Assembly (NCBI GenBank): GCA_038888615.1
Contig: JAWAID010000002.1
Coordinates: forward strand, 627,654-691,653
Reading direction: 5' to 3'
From: Candidatus Korarchaeum sp.
Lineage (GTDB): Archaea > Korarchaeota > Korarchaeia > Korarchaeales > Korarchaeaceae
DNA length: 64,000 bases
Under the pieces are notes generated by a model. The model saw only the letters and a program-made list of their open reading frames with translations. It was not told the DNA's origin and did no database searches. The translations under genes and the position numbers were made by a program. The first letter of the stretch is position 1. The number at the start of each line of letters is the position of its first letter. Below, one piece after another: positions 17,692 to 26,811 of the stretch.

Positions 17692-18471
17692 TCAGTAGAA
17701 ACCTATAGCCCTGACACCGTTCCTCCTGATGTAATTTTCCACTGTCCTTATCATTAGTAAGGCTATGAACGCGAATAGGAGGGTTTCCAGAGCCGATATG
17801 AGTGCTGCTGATTGGATCAGTGAGCTCTCCTCGGAACCCGCGCTCACCTTGAGCAGGTAAGCGGGGGCCACGTAGGGCACACTGAGGTAAGCTACTCTGA
17901 GGGCCTCGGGCAGTACCCTGAGCGGGACGATCATTATCCCGACGGTGGCGAAGTTCAGTATCTCTAGGAACTGCTCTGAGACGCTCGCTCTCATAGCCAA
18001 AGCCGATACTGTAATCCCGTAGAATAGGCTCTGCAGTGAGACGGCTGCTAAACCCATTGAGGCTAGCTCGGGGCTCGATAGGGAGAAGAGGGGCACTGAG
18101 AAGAGCCCCCCTATGAGGGCCCCCATTAGAGCGATCGTCACCGCTGAGACGATCGATGCCGCGATGAGCCTACCGCCTATCACGATGAACGGCGATACCC
18201 CACGCATCAGGTGCTCCTCGACCATGCCCAGGGAGATGAAGAAGTTCGTCCATCCCCCTATTAGTGAGGAGAAGTTCGACACGATGCTCCAGCAGGCTAT
18301 GGTCCAGTATGCCGACATCAACGCTCGGCCCAGCTCCTCCCTTGGGACGAAGAGCAGCACTCCCATCACGAGTAGCAGGACCCACATCGCGTTGGATATC
18401 ACCATGTTGAGGAGGCTGTACCTGTACCTCCAGAGCCTGAGGAAGTGGAGCCAGATCACGGCCCTTATCAT
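17692..18471 (-). CDS. ABC-2 type transporter permease
   Basis: Integral membrane subunit (259 aa, about six segments) of an ABC exporter. It overlaps the second permease gene by 4 nt and is the last gene of a three-gene operon (ATPase, permease, permease). ABC-2 permeases of this class export drugs, lipids or glycans, or act in natural-product resistance; the cargo is not predictable. The C terminus ends in a basic tail. Confidence 0.8.
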   Translation of the reverse strand: MIRAVIWLHFLRLWRYRYSLLNMVISNAMWVLLLVMGVLLFVPREELGRALMSAYWTIACWSIVSNFSSLIGGWTNFFISLGMVEEHLMRGVSPFIVIGGRLIAASIVSAVTIALMGALIGGLFSVPLFSLSSPELASMGLAAVSLQSLFYGITVSALAMRASVSEQFLEILNFATVGIMIVPLRVLPEALRVAYLSVPYVAPAYLLKVSAGSEESSLIQSAALISALETLLFAFIALLMIRTVENYIRRNGVRAIGFY

Positions 18472-19277
18472 ATGGATCCGCTCCCCAAGGCCTTCCTCTC
18501 AGCTCCCCCCATCGCCGCATATGACAGGGCGTTGTAAAAGGCTGCCATGCCCAAAAGCACGCCCATTATCACCAGGGCGTCCCTCAGGATGGGGCCGGAC
18601 ATCAGGGCCGAGAGCCTGGCCAACTCGAAGGTGTGCGTGGTCGGGAGGAGCTGGGAGAGGAGCCTGGCCCAGAGGGGGAAGAGGTGAGACGGGTAGAAGG
18701 CCCCGGATAGTATCAGTATCACGGGATTGAGCCAACTCAGGACGTTGCTCTCCTCCCTCAACACGAGGAGGAAGGAGGCGAATATCGCTGAGAAGCCGAG
18801 AAGCGGTAGCACGCCCACCAGCATCGCTAACGCTATCACTCCAGCGTCTAGCATCGCCCCAAGCCCCTTCCTCCAGATGAGAATCGGTAAGAACTCTGCT
18901 AGCTGTATGAAGCTCCAGAATACGTATCTAGGGATATAGGACATCACTAGGATTGTAGAGGTCCTATGAGGGGATAGTAGGACGTAAGGGAGCGTACCAG
19001 CCCACCTGTGGAGCAGAACTGAGCCTCCGACGTCCCACATGACGGATAGGGAGGCCGAGGCTATCAGGGTGGATGAGACGAAGAAGGCTATCGGATCCAC
19101 ATCGGAGCCCACGTTGACCCTGAAGGACTGAGCTGAGCCGAGGAAGAGACCCGCTCCCAGTATGAGGAGGAGCGTCAAGTAGGGCCAGAGGAGGAATGCC
19201 ACCAAGTTGGCCTTGTTGTTCTTGACGAAGTAAAGGTCTAGGAGCACCCCTGACTTGAAGAGCGAGAGCAGGCTCAT
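18468..19277 (-). CDS. ABC-2 type transporter permease
   Basis: Second permease subunit (269 aa, about six membrane segments) with the typical ABC-2 stretch LILSGAFYPSHLFPLW before the last segments. It overlaps the ATPase gene by 4 nt (19274-19277) and the next permease gene by 4 nt, so the three products are translationally coupled. The two permeases probably form a heterodimer. Confidence 0.83.
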   Translation of the reverse strand: MSLLSLFKSGVLLDLYFVKNNKANLVAFLLWPYLTLLLILGAGLFLGSAQSFRVNVGSDVDPIAFFVSSTLIASASLSVMWDVGGSVLLHRWAGTLPYVLLSPHRTSTILVMSYIPRYVFWSFIQLAEFLPILIWRKGLGAMLDAGVIALAMLVGVLPLLGFSAIFASFLLVLREESNVLSWLNPVILILSGAFYPSHLFPLWARLLSQLLPTTHTFELARLSALMSGPILRDALVIMGVLLGMAAFYNALSYAAMGGAERKALGSGSI

Positions 19278-20281
19278 CCCCTCCCCTCCCTGGTGAGCTC
19301 TACGAACACGTCCTCCAGGCTAGGCTCCCTCACCTCGACCCTCCTCACCCCGCAGCCGAGTGAGTGCAGTTTGCTGAGTAAGGCTTGAGTGAGCTTCTCC
19401 CTCTCACTCGGGGTCGTGATCACCTTCACCCTGACTTCCTCGCTCTCCTGAATCACCTCCAGGGAGTTCCCAATCTCATTGCGGAGCTCAGCCCTGAGAT
19501 CGGACGTGCTGAGCTTAGCGGGAGGGAGCACCAGAAGCTCCACCGTCACGCTTCCCCTCGCCAACCCCTTGAGTCTCTCGACCGAGTCTAGGGCTATTAT
19601 CATGCCCCTATCTATTATCGCAACCCTATCGCACATTATCTCAGCTTCGAACATGTTATGAGTTGTTACAAGCACCGTCTTACTCCCATCGTGAGCTAGC
19701 CTTATTAAAAGTTCCCTGACAAGCCTAGCTGAGTTTGGATCGAGTCCCAAGGTCGGTTCATCGAGTATCAAAACCTCCGGGTCCGTCAGGAGAGCCCTAG
19801 CTATGCTCAGCCTGGCCTTCATACCTGTGGAGTACTCCTCGTAGAGCTTATCCGAGGCCCCTAGCTCATCCAAGCCCACCAGCTTCAGGGTGAGATCAAC
19901 TCTCTCCTTGAGCCTCCCTCCGTTGAGACCGTAGAGCATACCGAAGTACCTCAGGTTCTCCCTCCCCGTCAGCTTCCAGAAGAACCCCCTCTCCACCGAT
20001 AAAGAGACCCCGATCCTCCTCCTCACCTCCTCGGGCTCCCTCACCACATCGTAGCCGAGCACCTTAGCGCTTCCTGAGTCGGGGAGGAGGAGCGTGCTCA
20101 GGATCTTCACAGTAGTCGTCTTTCCTGCTCCGTTGGGGCCTAGGAGGCCGAAGACCTCACCCTCGTCAACTTGAAAGGATATGCCCCTCAGAGCGCGCAC
20201 TATGCTCCTCTCCCTCCGCAGCCCCCTCCTGAGGTAGGTGACGTACCTCTTCTCCAGGCCCTCCACCTCTATCGCTTTCAT
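19274..20281 (-). CDS. ABC transporter ATP-binding protein
   Basis: ATPase subunit (335 aa) of the exporter encoded with the two permeases downstream. Walker A is GPNGAGKTT, the signature is YSTGMKARLSIARAL (STGMK in place of LSGGQ, common in DrrA-like exporters), Walker B is VLILDEPTLGLDP and the H-loop is TTHNM. The last 90 residues form a DUF4162-like C-terminal domain found in exporter ATPases. First gene of the operon. Confidence 0.92.
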   Translation of the reverse strand: MKAIEVEGLEKRYVTYLRRGLRRERSIVRALRGISFQVDEGEVFGLLGPNGAGKTTTVKILSTLLLPDSGSAKVLGYDVVREPEEVRRRIGVSLSVERGFFWKLTGRENLRYFGMLYGLNGGRLKERVDLTLKLVGLDELGASDKLYEEYSTGMKARLSIARALLTDPEVLILDEPTLGLDPNSARLVRELLIRLAHDGSKTVLVTTHNMFEAEIMCDRVAIIDRGMIIALDSVERLKGLARGSVTVELLVLPPAKLSTSDLRAELRNEIGNSLEVIQESEEVRVKVITTPSEREKLTQALLSKLHSLGCGVRRVEVREPSLEDVFVELTREGRG

Positions 20282-20437
20282 GGTTCCACGAGCGCACTCA
20301 GGAGACCTATTTTAAGTTAATCTGACAGAAATGAGCGTTAAGTGGACAATGGGGAAATTTATGAAGTTCCAGATCATCCCCTCAGTGGAGCTCAGCATCG
20401 GTCACACCTTTTAATAGGTGGCTGGGGGATCGGCGGG

Positions 20438-21196
20438 ATGAGAGCCTGCCTGCTCGTGATCTGGCCCTCACTATCACAGGCTTTCGCGATACTCCTAGTG
20501 CTTAGCACGAGACCCTCACCGGTCGTTGAGCTAGGAGTGAGTGAGTCCTTGGGCCTCTCCCTTTTCTACGTGACCTTCGTATTTCTAATGGCCATATTGA
20601 TGGTGTACCTGATTCAGAGGGGAAGGGAGCTCTTCCTTAAGGTCTTCACATCCCTCATACTGGTTTACTCGGCTTTCCTCTCACTCGACACCCTTCTGAG
20701 CTGCTTGGAGGTGCACTGGTCCTTGGAGCTCGCTCTCTCCATCCTCATAGCTTGGCTGAGCTTCAGAGAGGACGCCCTGGGGAACGCGGCTAAGTCGATC
20801 CTCGCGGCCTCGATGGCTCACCTCTTCATCACGTTCTTCAACGACATCTTCATCTACTTCCTACTGGCTCTCCTCTCCGTATACGATACCTACTCAGTCT
20901 TCAGGGGCCCCCTAAGCAAGCTCTTCTCGGTCTCCAGGGACCCATTGAGGGCCCTCACGGTGTTCCAGGGGGACGTGGGGATGGGGCTCGGCGATGTCTT
21001 CTGCTACTCGATGGCCTCGGCCACCTCCTTCAGGTCGCTTAGCTATCCCGCCTACTTCATACCGATACTAACTCTGAACCTAGGCGTGGTGATGACGCTC
21101 TCCATACTCAGGAGGAAGAGGAGGGCCCTGCCCGGGCTTACGGTACCCATACCCATGTGGCTCATACCTCAGCTGGTCCTCTCCTACGTTGCATGA
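20438..21196 (+). CDS. Presenilin/SPP-like intramembrane aspartyl protease
   Basis: Polytopic protein (252 aa) with about eight or nine membrane segments and the two catalytic aspartates of the A22 family: YD in LLSVYDTYSV and GxGD in GMGLGDVFCY. The third motif, usually PAL, appears as PGL in ALPGLTVP. Such enzymes cut membrane-embedded helices such as signal peptide remnants. The start at 20438 is preferred because CTTTTAATAG at 20408-20417 is 26 bp upstream; the longer frame from 20342 adds a non-homologous soluble stretch. Confidence 0.85.
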   Translation: MRACLLVIWPSLSQAFAILLVLSTRPSPVVELGVSESLGLSLFYVTFVFLMAILMVYLIQRGRELFLKVFTSLILVYSAFLSLDTLLSCLEVHWSLELALSILIAWLSFREDALGNAAKSILAASMAHLFITFFNDIFIYFLLALLSVYDTYSVFRGPLSKLFSVSRDPLRALTVFQGDVGMGLGDVFCYSMASATSFRSLSYPAYFIPILTLNLGVVMTLSILRRKRRALPGLTVPIPMWLIPQLVLSYVA

Positions 21197-21244
21197 TCCC
21201 CCGCATCACGTGAATGGGATTTCCGATTCGTTCGATCGTCGTCC

Positions 21245-22624
21245 CTAACTTTCGCCCTTGACGACGGGGACGTTCCACCTACCGTAGGCCAGCCAGAGGA
21301 AAGCCACGGCTCCGGCTAGGAAGTTGCTGAGGGATATGGAGAACCATATCCCCGAGGCCCCCAGCTCCAGTGTGAAGGCCAGGAGATAGCCTAGCCCTAT
21401 CCTCACGATCCAGAGCCTCACGATCCCTATCAAAGTGGGTACGATCGTTCTTCCGGATCCCCTTCCCGCTGACATGCCCACCATGAAGAGCCCGAAGAAG
21501 GGAAGGGTCGGTATCAGGTAGGTCAGGAACCTGTCCGCCTCCGACAGTATCCCTCCATCCTCCGTGAAGGCATCGGCTAGGCTCGCTTTGAACGGGAAGA
21601 CTAGTATGGCACCTAAGCTTATCAGTGAGAAGACTATTGCTGAAGCTTTTATCGAGATCTCCTTAGCTCTCTCGTTCCTATTAGCCCCTAAGCTCTGCCC
21701 TATCATTATCGAAGAAGCTCCCGTGAGACCGAAGAGGGCTGCATCAACTATGTCGGCCACCACGAACCCTATGGAGTAAGCGGCGACCACCACTACCCCT
21801 AGGGCGTTGACGAGCCTGAGCTGGGCTATGAAAGCTAAGCTATTCATGATACCCATGCTCAATATCGGGAGCCCTATCTTAACGCTCAACTTCACCCAAT
21901 CCATGCTGAAATTCCTGGTTAACCTCATCTCCAAACCCTGATACCTGCTGACCAGCCTGTTGAGAGCCACTAAAGCTATGAGGGAGCCGAGTAGGTCCGT
22001 GAGAGCCGCTCCTAAGACGCCTGTCCTGGGGAAGGGGGGAATCCCGAGGATCAGCAGCGGGTCCAGGATCGTGTTAACTGAGACAGCTACCGCGTTTATT
22101 ACAGCGGGTCTCTTCGTATCCCCTATCGCTTGTAGAACTATTTGATATGAGAAGGCGACGTACTGGACGAGTATGTTCAGTGAGATCACCGCAGAGTAAT
22201 CCATGACCCACCCGTATATCTCATCCGGGGTTGAGACCGCTAGCGAGAATATGTGGGCCCTCATGGAGAGGAGGGTCGCGGAGAACAGGATCCCCAGGGA
22301 GAGGGAGGAGGTGAGTAAGCGCGATGCAGATGCGCTGGCATCCCCGTACCTACCCATTCCGATGTACTGAGAGATCACGCTCATCCCAACGGCGTTCAAG
22401 GCCATCATGGGGGCGTTGAAGAGGAATATGACGGGCCAGACCTGTCTAGGCACGGCCACGGCTAGGTCGCTGTACATGCTGAGCCAGAGGGCATCCAGCA
22501 CGTTGTAAGCTACCTGTATCAACTGAGTCAGGAGGGGAGGTATGCCCAGCTTGAAGAAGGTCCAGACAACCGGACCGTTCAGTATCTCCTCACGGTAACT
22601 GCTTATGCTCCTCCCTTCGCTCAC
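21245..22624 (-). CDS. MATE family efflux transporter
   Basis: Multidrug and toxin extrusion transporter (459 aa, twelve predicted membrane segments) which exports cationic compounds in exchange for Na+ or H+. Two homologous halves are visible: PLLTQLIQVAYNVLDALWLSMY near the start and LPILSMGIMNSLAFIAQLRLV in the second half. It starts with GTG; a TTAAAAAGT element at 22647-22655 lies about 27 bp upstream, consistent with a leaderless mRNA. Cargo unknown. Confidence 0.9.
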   Translation of the reverse strand: MSEGRSISSYREEILNGPVVWTFFKLGIPPLLTQLIQVAYNVLDALWLSMYSDLAVAVPRQVWPVIFLFNAPMMALNAVGMSVISQYIGMGRYGDASASASRLLTSSLSLGILFSATLLSMRAHIFSLAVSTPDEIYGWVMDYSAVISLNILVQYVAFSYQIVLQAIGDTKRPAVINAVAVSVNTILDPLLILGIPPFPRTGVLGAALTDLLGSLIALVALNRLVSRYQGLEMRLTRNFSMDWVKLSVKIGLPILSMGIMNSLAFIAQLRLVNALGVVVVAAYSIGFVVADIVDAALFGLTGASSIMIGQSLGANRNERAKEISIKASAIVFSLISLGAILVFPFKASLADAFTEDGGILSEADRFLTYLIPTLPFFGLFMVGMSAGRGSGRTIVPTLIGIVRLWIVRIGLGYLLAFTLELGASGIWFSISLSNFLAGAVAFLWLAYGRWNVPVVKGES

Positions 22625-22692
22625 CCGACCGGTCCCCGCTCCTGAATTAAAAAGTTTTTACTTCCGTAGTGAGGTACAACTGGTTATATTTC

Positions 22693-23703
22693 TTAACGAA
22701 TGATGCCTAATGATGAAAACATTATGTATAATCCTAGTACTGTAAGTAAAATTCCTCCCACTCTAGTCGCGTTGGCTCTCCCAGCGCCGGCCGTGAAGCT
22801 AGCGGCTAACCGCCTGGAGGTCGCCGTTAGGAGCATTAAGACCAAGCTGAGGCTCATGGATAGGGAAACTAAGCCTATGACTCCACTCAGCACGTCCTTC
22901 ATCGAACCTAGGAGGATCAACGAGCCCGTGAGCAGTGGGAAGTTACACTGAACCATCAGGAAGCCGGCGGTGAAGCAGGCCAGGGGACCCCTCCCCAAGC
23001 GGCCGACGATGCCCCTCTCAGGGAGCTTGCAGGCCCTTTGGGGGAGGATAACTGAGTAAAGACCTAGGCCGATTGACACCGCAGCCAGTAGGAGCTTAGC
23101 CCATCCCAAGAGCCAGACGGTCAGGGCCGATGCTATCAGGACGATGGATCCCAGGGCTAGGACTCCGGCCACCGTCATCGGGAAGCAGAGGGCGTAGCTC
23201 CTCCTACCGGAGAGCCTAGCTAGGGAGGAGAGTGAGATCATTATGGGGAGGGAGCAGGGGGATAGCGATATCATCCCTCCGAGCAGTGAGAGGGATGCTG
23301 CCTCGCCCAGCAGTGAAGCCCCCTCATCCTCCAACCAATCCCTCAGGAACTTCCTGGGATCCCCCTCCGGGCGACCGCTGAACCTCTTAACCTCCTTACC
23401 GTCGACGAAGAGTATGAAGGTTGGGGTCTCCCTTATCCCAAGCTCCAGGAAGAGCTCATCGGTCCGTCCGGGGATTAGCTCTACATCGATCACCTTAACC
23501 CCTTCAGGTGGATCCCTCTCGAGCTCAGCCCAGTACGGCATTACCTCCTCGCAGGTCGAGCAGAGTTCGCTCCAGAACATGACGGCTACCTTCCCCTCGC
23601 TTATCTCATTGGTGAGATTCCCCTCTGGCACGCAGTTGAGCAGTATGGGGGAGTGCAAAGCTAGCGCTGAGATGAGCAGTAGGGCAGCTTTCCCGAGGCG
23701 CAT
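22693..23703 (-). CDS. Thioredoxin domain fused to CcdA/DsbD-like membrane domain
   Basis: A 336-aa fusion. After a signal peptide comes a thioredoxin-like domain with the active site SELCSTCEEV (CxxC), then about six membrane segments beginning LGGMISLSPCSLPIMISL, as in CcdA and the DsbD core with its conserved Pro-Cys. It probably carries reductant across the membrane to outer proteins. The domain order (periplasmic thioredoxin first) is less usual than stand-alone CcdA. The ATG at 23703 is preferred because CTTAAATG around 23729 serves as its TATA box; the upstream ATG at 23727 lies within that element. Confidence 0.85.
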   Translation of the reverse strand: MRLGKAALLLISALALHSPILLNCVPEGNLTNEISEGKVAVMFWSELCSTCEEVMPYWAELERDPPEGVKVIDVELIPGRTDELFLELGIRETPTFILFVDGKEVKRFSGRPEGDPRKFLRDWLEDEGASLLGEAASLSLLGGMISLSPCSLPIMISLSSLARLSGRRSYALCFPMTVAGVLALGSIVLIASALTVWLLGWAKLLLAAVSIGLGLYSVILPQRACKLPERGIVGRLGRGPLACFTAGFLMVQCNFPLLTGSLILLGSMKDVLSGVIGLVSLSMSLSLVLMLLTATSRRLAASFTAGAGRANATRVGGILLTVLGLYIMFSSLGIIR

Positions 23704-23759
23704 GGGGAATGGCCGGAGGCGCCCCATTTAAGGGTAACCGTACTGCGCGCCCGATTGAC

Positions 23760-23775
23760 CGAAAGTTTTATAAAT
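23760..23775 (+). promoter_or_regulatory. BRE/TATA of the ilvBNC operon
   Basis: GAAAG followed by TTTTATAAATAG is a near-ideal archaeal promoter. Transcription would begin near 23796, leaving a leader of about 43 nt before the ATG at 23839. No attenuator hairpin is evident in that leader. Confidence 0.7.
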
Positions 23776-23838
23776 AGATCGAGTGTCAAGGGCTTACGCA
23801 TCAGGGGTGGGATTGTTGATCCAACTAGAAGGTCCCCG

Positions 23839-25554
23839 ATGAGTAGGGTCTCCGATTCCCTGGTCTCCTTACTCGAGAGTCACGGTGTCAGCTCCATTAT
23901 GGGAGTCATAGGGGGTTCCATAATGCCCCTCTACGACGCGCTTTACCGCAACGGGGGAATCGAGGTCCTCATGTTCAGGCACGAGCAAGGGGCCGTGCAC
24001 GCAGCGGATGCTTACGGTAGGCTGACCGGTAAGCCGGGGGTCGTGCTGACGACGAGCGGTCCCGGAGCCACGAACATAGTTACGGGCTTAGCTAACGCTT
24101 ACATGGACTCCTCCCCGGTGCTGGCGATAACTGGACAGGTTCCGACCGAGGTTTTCGGGAGGGACGCCTTTCAGGAAGCGGACATACTGAGCATGGCAGC
24201 TCCAGTGACCAAGTTCGTTTACCAAGTCAGGGATCCCGGGGAAGCGGTACCCGCTGTCGATCTGGCCTACAGAATCTCGATAGCGGGCAGGCCGGGGCCC
24301 ACGTTAGTTGATCTCCCCAGGGACGTTCAGGTGGCTGAGGTCAGCGAGTTCAAAGCGATACCGATGGACCCCTCCAAGTATCTCCCACCTCCCCCCGATC
24401 CCGAGAGGGTGAGGGAGGCTTGCAGGCTCATCCTGAGGGCTGAGAGGCCCGTGATATTAGTTGGAGGTGGGGTCAGGATCTCAGGGGCGCAGGAGGAGGT
24501 CCTAGCGCTGGCCGAGCTGCTCAAGGTACCCATAGTGACCACGCTGATGGGCAAGTCCTCCGTCCCCTCCGATCACCCCCTGGTCATGGGGGTAGCTGGC
24601 ATGCATGGGAGGCCTGAGGCCAACGCTGCGCTGGCCAACGCCGATCTCCTGCTCGCTTTAGGCACCAGGTTCTCCGATAGGACAGTCGGTAGGTTCGGGG
24701 AGGTCTCGAGGAAGGTCGTCGTGCACGTAGACCTGGACCCGAGCGAGTTGGGGAAGAACGTCAGGGCCTCGGTCCCGATATTGGGCGATGTCAAGGAGGT
24801 CCTGAGGGCTATGATAGGTCTCCTGAGCAGGGTCGAGATCTTCAGGGACGAAAAGTACCTCTCTTGGCTTAAGGAGATAAGGAGGGAGTTCGAGAGGTCC
24901 CTGGAGGACTGGGCCAAGAGCTTCAAGGGGATCGTCCCCTGGTTAGCTCTCAGGACACTGAGGAAGGTGATGCCAGCTAACTCGATAACCGTTACCGGTG
25001 TCGGGAGTCACCAGATGTGGACCGAGCTCCACTGGGATGTGCTCGTTCCCGGTACCTTCATAACGTCAGCGGGCCTGGGCACCATGGGATTCGGCATACC
25101 GGCCTCACTGGGCGCTAAGACAGCTGCTAGGGATAGGAGGGTGCTCTGCGTCGATGGCGATGGCTCCTTCCAGATGACCTTCAGCAACCTTGCCCTGGTG
25201 AGGGAATACTCCCTGCCCTTCATAGAGGTGATATTCGATAACAGGGCTCTCATGTTGGTTAAGCACTGGCAGAGGTTCCTTTACGGGGGGAGGGTAATAG
25301 CCACGGAGTTCAGGAGGCCCCCGAACCTGGAGAGGATAGCTCAGGCCTACGACATAGAGTACTCGAGGCCTGAGAGCTACGAGGAGCTCGCCAGTAAGGT
25401 GGAGTGGGCCGTCAGGAACGACGAGCCCCTCATAGTGGATCTCCTCATCGATAGTGAGAGCGACATAGTGCTGCCCTGGGTGCAGCCGGGGAAGTGGCTC
25501 ACTGAGGCGATGCTCCCACCCCGGATGGAGGTGAGCCTGGAATGGAGGGGATGA
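23839..25554 (+). CDS. ilvB: Acetolactate synthase, large (catalytic) subunit
   Basis: ThDP-dependent enzyme (571 aa) joining two pyruvates, or pyruvate and 2-oxobutyrate, in valine, leucine and isoleucine synthesis. The catalytic Glu is in FRHEQGAVHAADAYGR, FAD-domain and linker features follow, and the ThDP motif is GDGSFQMTFSNLA ending in IFDN. Homology begins at MSRVSDSLVSLLESHGV, so the ATG at 23839 is used; the open frame from TTG 23755 would read through the promoter. The ACT-domain subunit and ketol-acid reductoisomerase follow directly. Confidence 0.93.
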   Translation: MSRVSDSLVSLLESHGVSSIMGVIGGSIMPLYDALYRNGGIEVLMFRHEQGAVHAADAYGRLTGKPGVVLTTSGPGATNIVTGLANAYMDSSPVLAITGQVPTEVFGRDAFQEADILSMAAPVTKFVYQVRDPGEAVPAVDLAYRISIAGRPGPTLVDLPRDVQVAEVSEFKAIPMDPSKYLPPPPDPERVREACRLILRAERPVILVGGGVRISGAQEEVLALAELLKVPIVTTLMGKSSVPSDHPLVMGVAGMHGRPEANAALANADLLLALGTRFSDRTVGRFGEVSRKVVVHVDLDPSELGKNVRASVPILGDVKEVLRAMIGLLSRVEIFRDEKYLSWLKEIRREFERSLEDWAKSFKGIVPWLALRTLRKVMPANSITVTGVGSHQMWTELHWDVLVPGTFITSAGLGTMGFGIPASLGAKTAARDRRVLCVDGDGSFQMTFSNLALVREYSLPFIEVIFDNRALMLVKHWQRFLYGGRVIATEFRRPPNLERIAQAYDIEYSRPESYEELASKVEWAVRNDEPLIVDLLIDSESDIVLPWVQPGKWLTEAMLPPRMEVSLEWRG

Positions 25555-25820
25555 ACGCTAGGGTCGAGAGGGTGGTTAGCGTGAGGATCTTCGGCTCCTT
25601 AGATCAGCTCCTCAGATTTGTGAACGTTCTGAGGAGGAGCAGGGCTGAGATGAGGAGCATGGAGGTCAGGCTCTTCGGTAGGGAGATCCTGGTCATGATG
25701 AGGGTCGAGGGAAGGCTCAGTGACCTGGAGTGGGTCGTTAGGAAGATATACAACCTCCCCGAGGTGAGGAGCGCTGAGCTACTGGAGAGCGGGGAGGTAA
25801 TAGAGCCCGTTTCGGGGTGA
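25542..25820 (+). CDS. ilvN: ACT-domain small subunit of acetolactate synthase
   Basis: Short regulatory protein (92 aa) made of one ACT domain (about residues 10-75), which would bind a branched-chain amino acid and adjust the catalytic subunit. Bacterial IlvN is about twice this length; the single-ACT form is unusually short. It overlaps ilvB by 13 nt. GGAGGTGA at 25526-25533 places the start at 25542, though ATG 25551 is possible. The symbol rests mostly on position between ilvB and ilvC. Confidence 0.75.
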   Translation: MEGMNARVERVVSVRIFGSLDQLLRFVNVLRRSRAEMRSMEVRLFGREILVMMRVEGRLSDLEWVVRKIYNLPEVRSAELLESGEVIEPVSG

Positions 25821-25824
25821 TAGG

Positions 25825-26802
25825 ATGGCCAGGATTTACACGGAAGCTGATGCCAGCTTAGACCCCCTCAGGGGGAGGAGTGTGGCGGTGATAGGCTACG
25901 GGATACAGGGGCGGGCTCAGGCCCTCAACTTGAGGGACAGCGGACTCGATGTCATAGTTGGGGCCAGGAAGGGGAGCTCCCATGAGCTAGCTGAGAGCGA
26001 GGGGTTCGATGTGATGCCGATAGGGAGGGCCGTGGCCGAGGCTGACGTGATCCTCTACCTACTGCCTGACATGGTGCAACCCGAGGTCTGGAGGGAGGAG
26101 GTCGAGCCTAACCTAAGGGATGGAGCTACCGTCGACTTCGCTCACGGTTTCACCGTACACTACGGGCTGATAAAACCCAAGAGCTCTGTGGATGTGGTGA
26201 TGGTGGCCCCTAAGGCTCCGGGAGCCGCTGTCAGGGAGGAGTTCCTCAGGGGAAGGGGGGTTCCGGCCCTGCTGGCGGTGCACCAGGACGCGAGCGGTGA
26301 AGCCAGGGCCCGAGCCTTAGCTATAGCTAAGGGCATAGGAGTCACGAGGGCCGGCGTCATAGAGACCACGTTCAAGGAGGAGACGGAGACCGACCTGATA
26401 GGGGAGCAGCTCGTACTAGTGGGTGGTCTGATGGAGCTGATAATGAAGGGATGGGAGGTTCTCGTTGAGATGGGCTACCAGCCGGAGGTGGCTTACTTCG
26501 AGGCTTTGAACGAGGCGAAGCTCATAATGGACCTGATATGGAGGTACGGCATCAAGGGAATGCTCGAGAGGGTCTCCGTTACCGCAAGGTACGGTGGCCT
26601 AACCGTGGGGAGTAGGGTTGTAGACGAGGAAGTCAAGAGGAAGATGAGGAGGTTCGCAGAGATGGTGATCAGCGGAGATTTCGCTAAGGAATGGCTCAAC
26701 TTCTACAGCAGCGGGAACTTCAATGAGCTCATGAGGAGGGTGGAGGAGCACGAGATAGAGAGAGTAGGGAGGAGACTGAGGAGGATAATCTTCGGAGATT
26801 AA
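25825..26802 (+). CDS. ilvC: Ketol-acid reductoisomerase
   Basis: Class I enzyme (325 aa) that isomerises and reduces acetolactate with NAD(P)H and Mg2+. The Rossmann motif is GYGIQGRAQALNLRDSG with ARKGSS as cofactor-specificity loop; FAHGFTVHYG and APKAPG follow. The metal-binding knotted domain shows FKEETETDLIGEQ and YFEALNEAKLIMDL. Third gene of the ilv operon, 4 nt after ilvN, with GGGGTGAT before the ATG. The loop suggests NADPH preference, which is inference. Confidence 0.96.
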   Translation: MARIYTEADASLDPLRGRSVAVIGYGIQGRAQALNLRDSGLDVIVGARKGSSHELAESEGFDVMPIGRAVAEADVILYLLPDMVQPEVWREEVEPNLRDGATVDFAHGFTVHYGLIKPKSSVDVVMVAPKAPGAAVREEFLRGRGVPALLAVHQDASGEARARALAIAKGIGVTRAGVIETTFKEETETDLIGEQLVLVGGLMELIMKGWEVLVEMGYQPEVAYFEALNEAKLIMDLIWRYGIKGMLERVSVTARYGGLTVGSRVVDEEVKRKMRRFAEMVISGDFAKEWLNFYSSGNFNELMRRVEEHEIERVGRRLRRIIFGD

Positions 26803-26811
26803 CCTGATTTT

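Noticed and set aside
23755-23838. TTG start of ilvB 28 codons upstream
   Set aside because: This stretch contains the promoter, and homology begins at ATG 23839.
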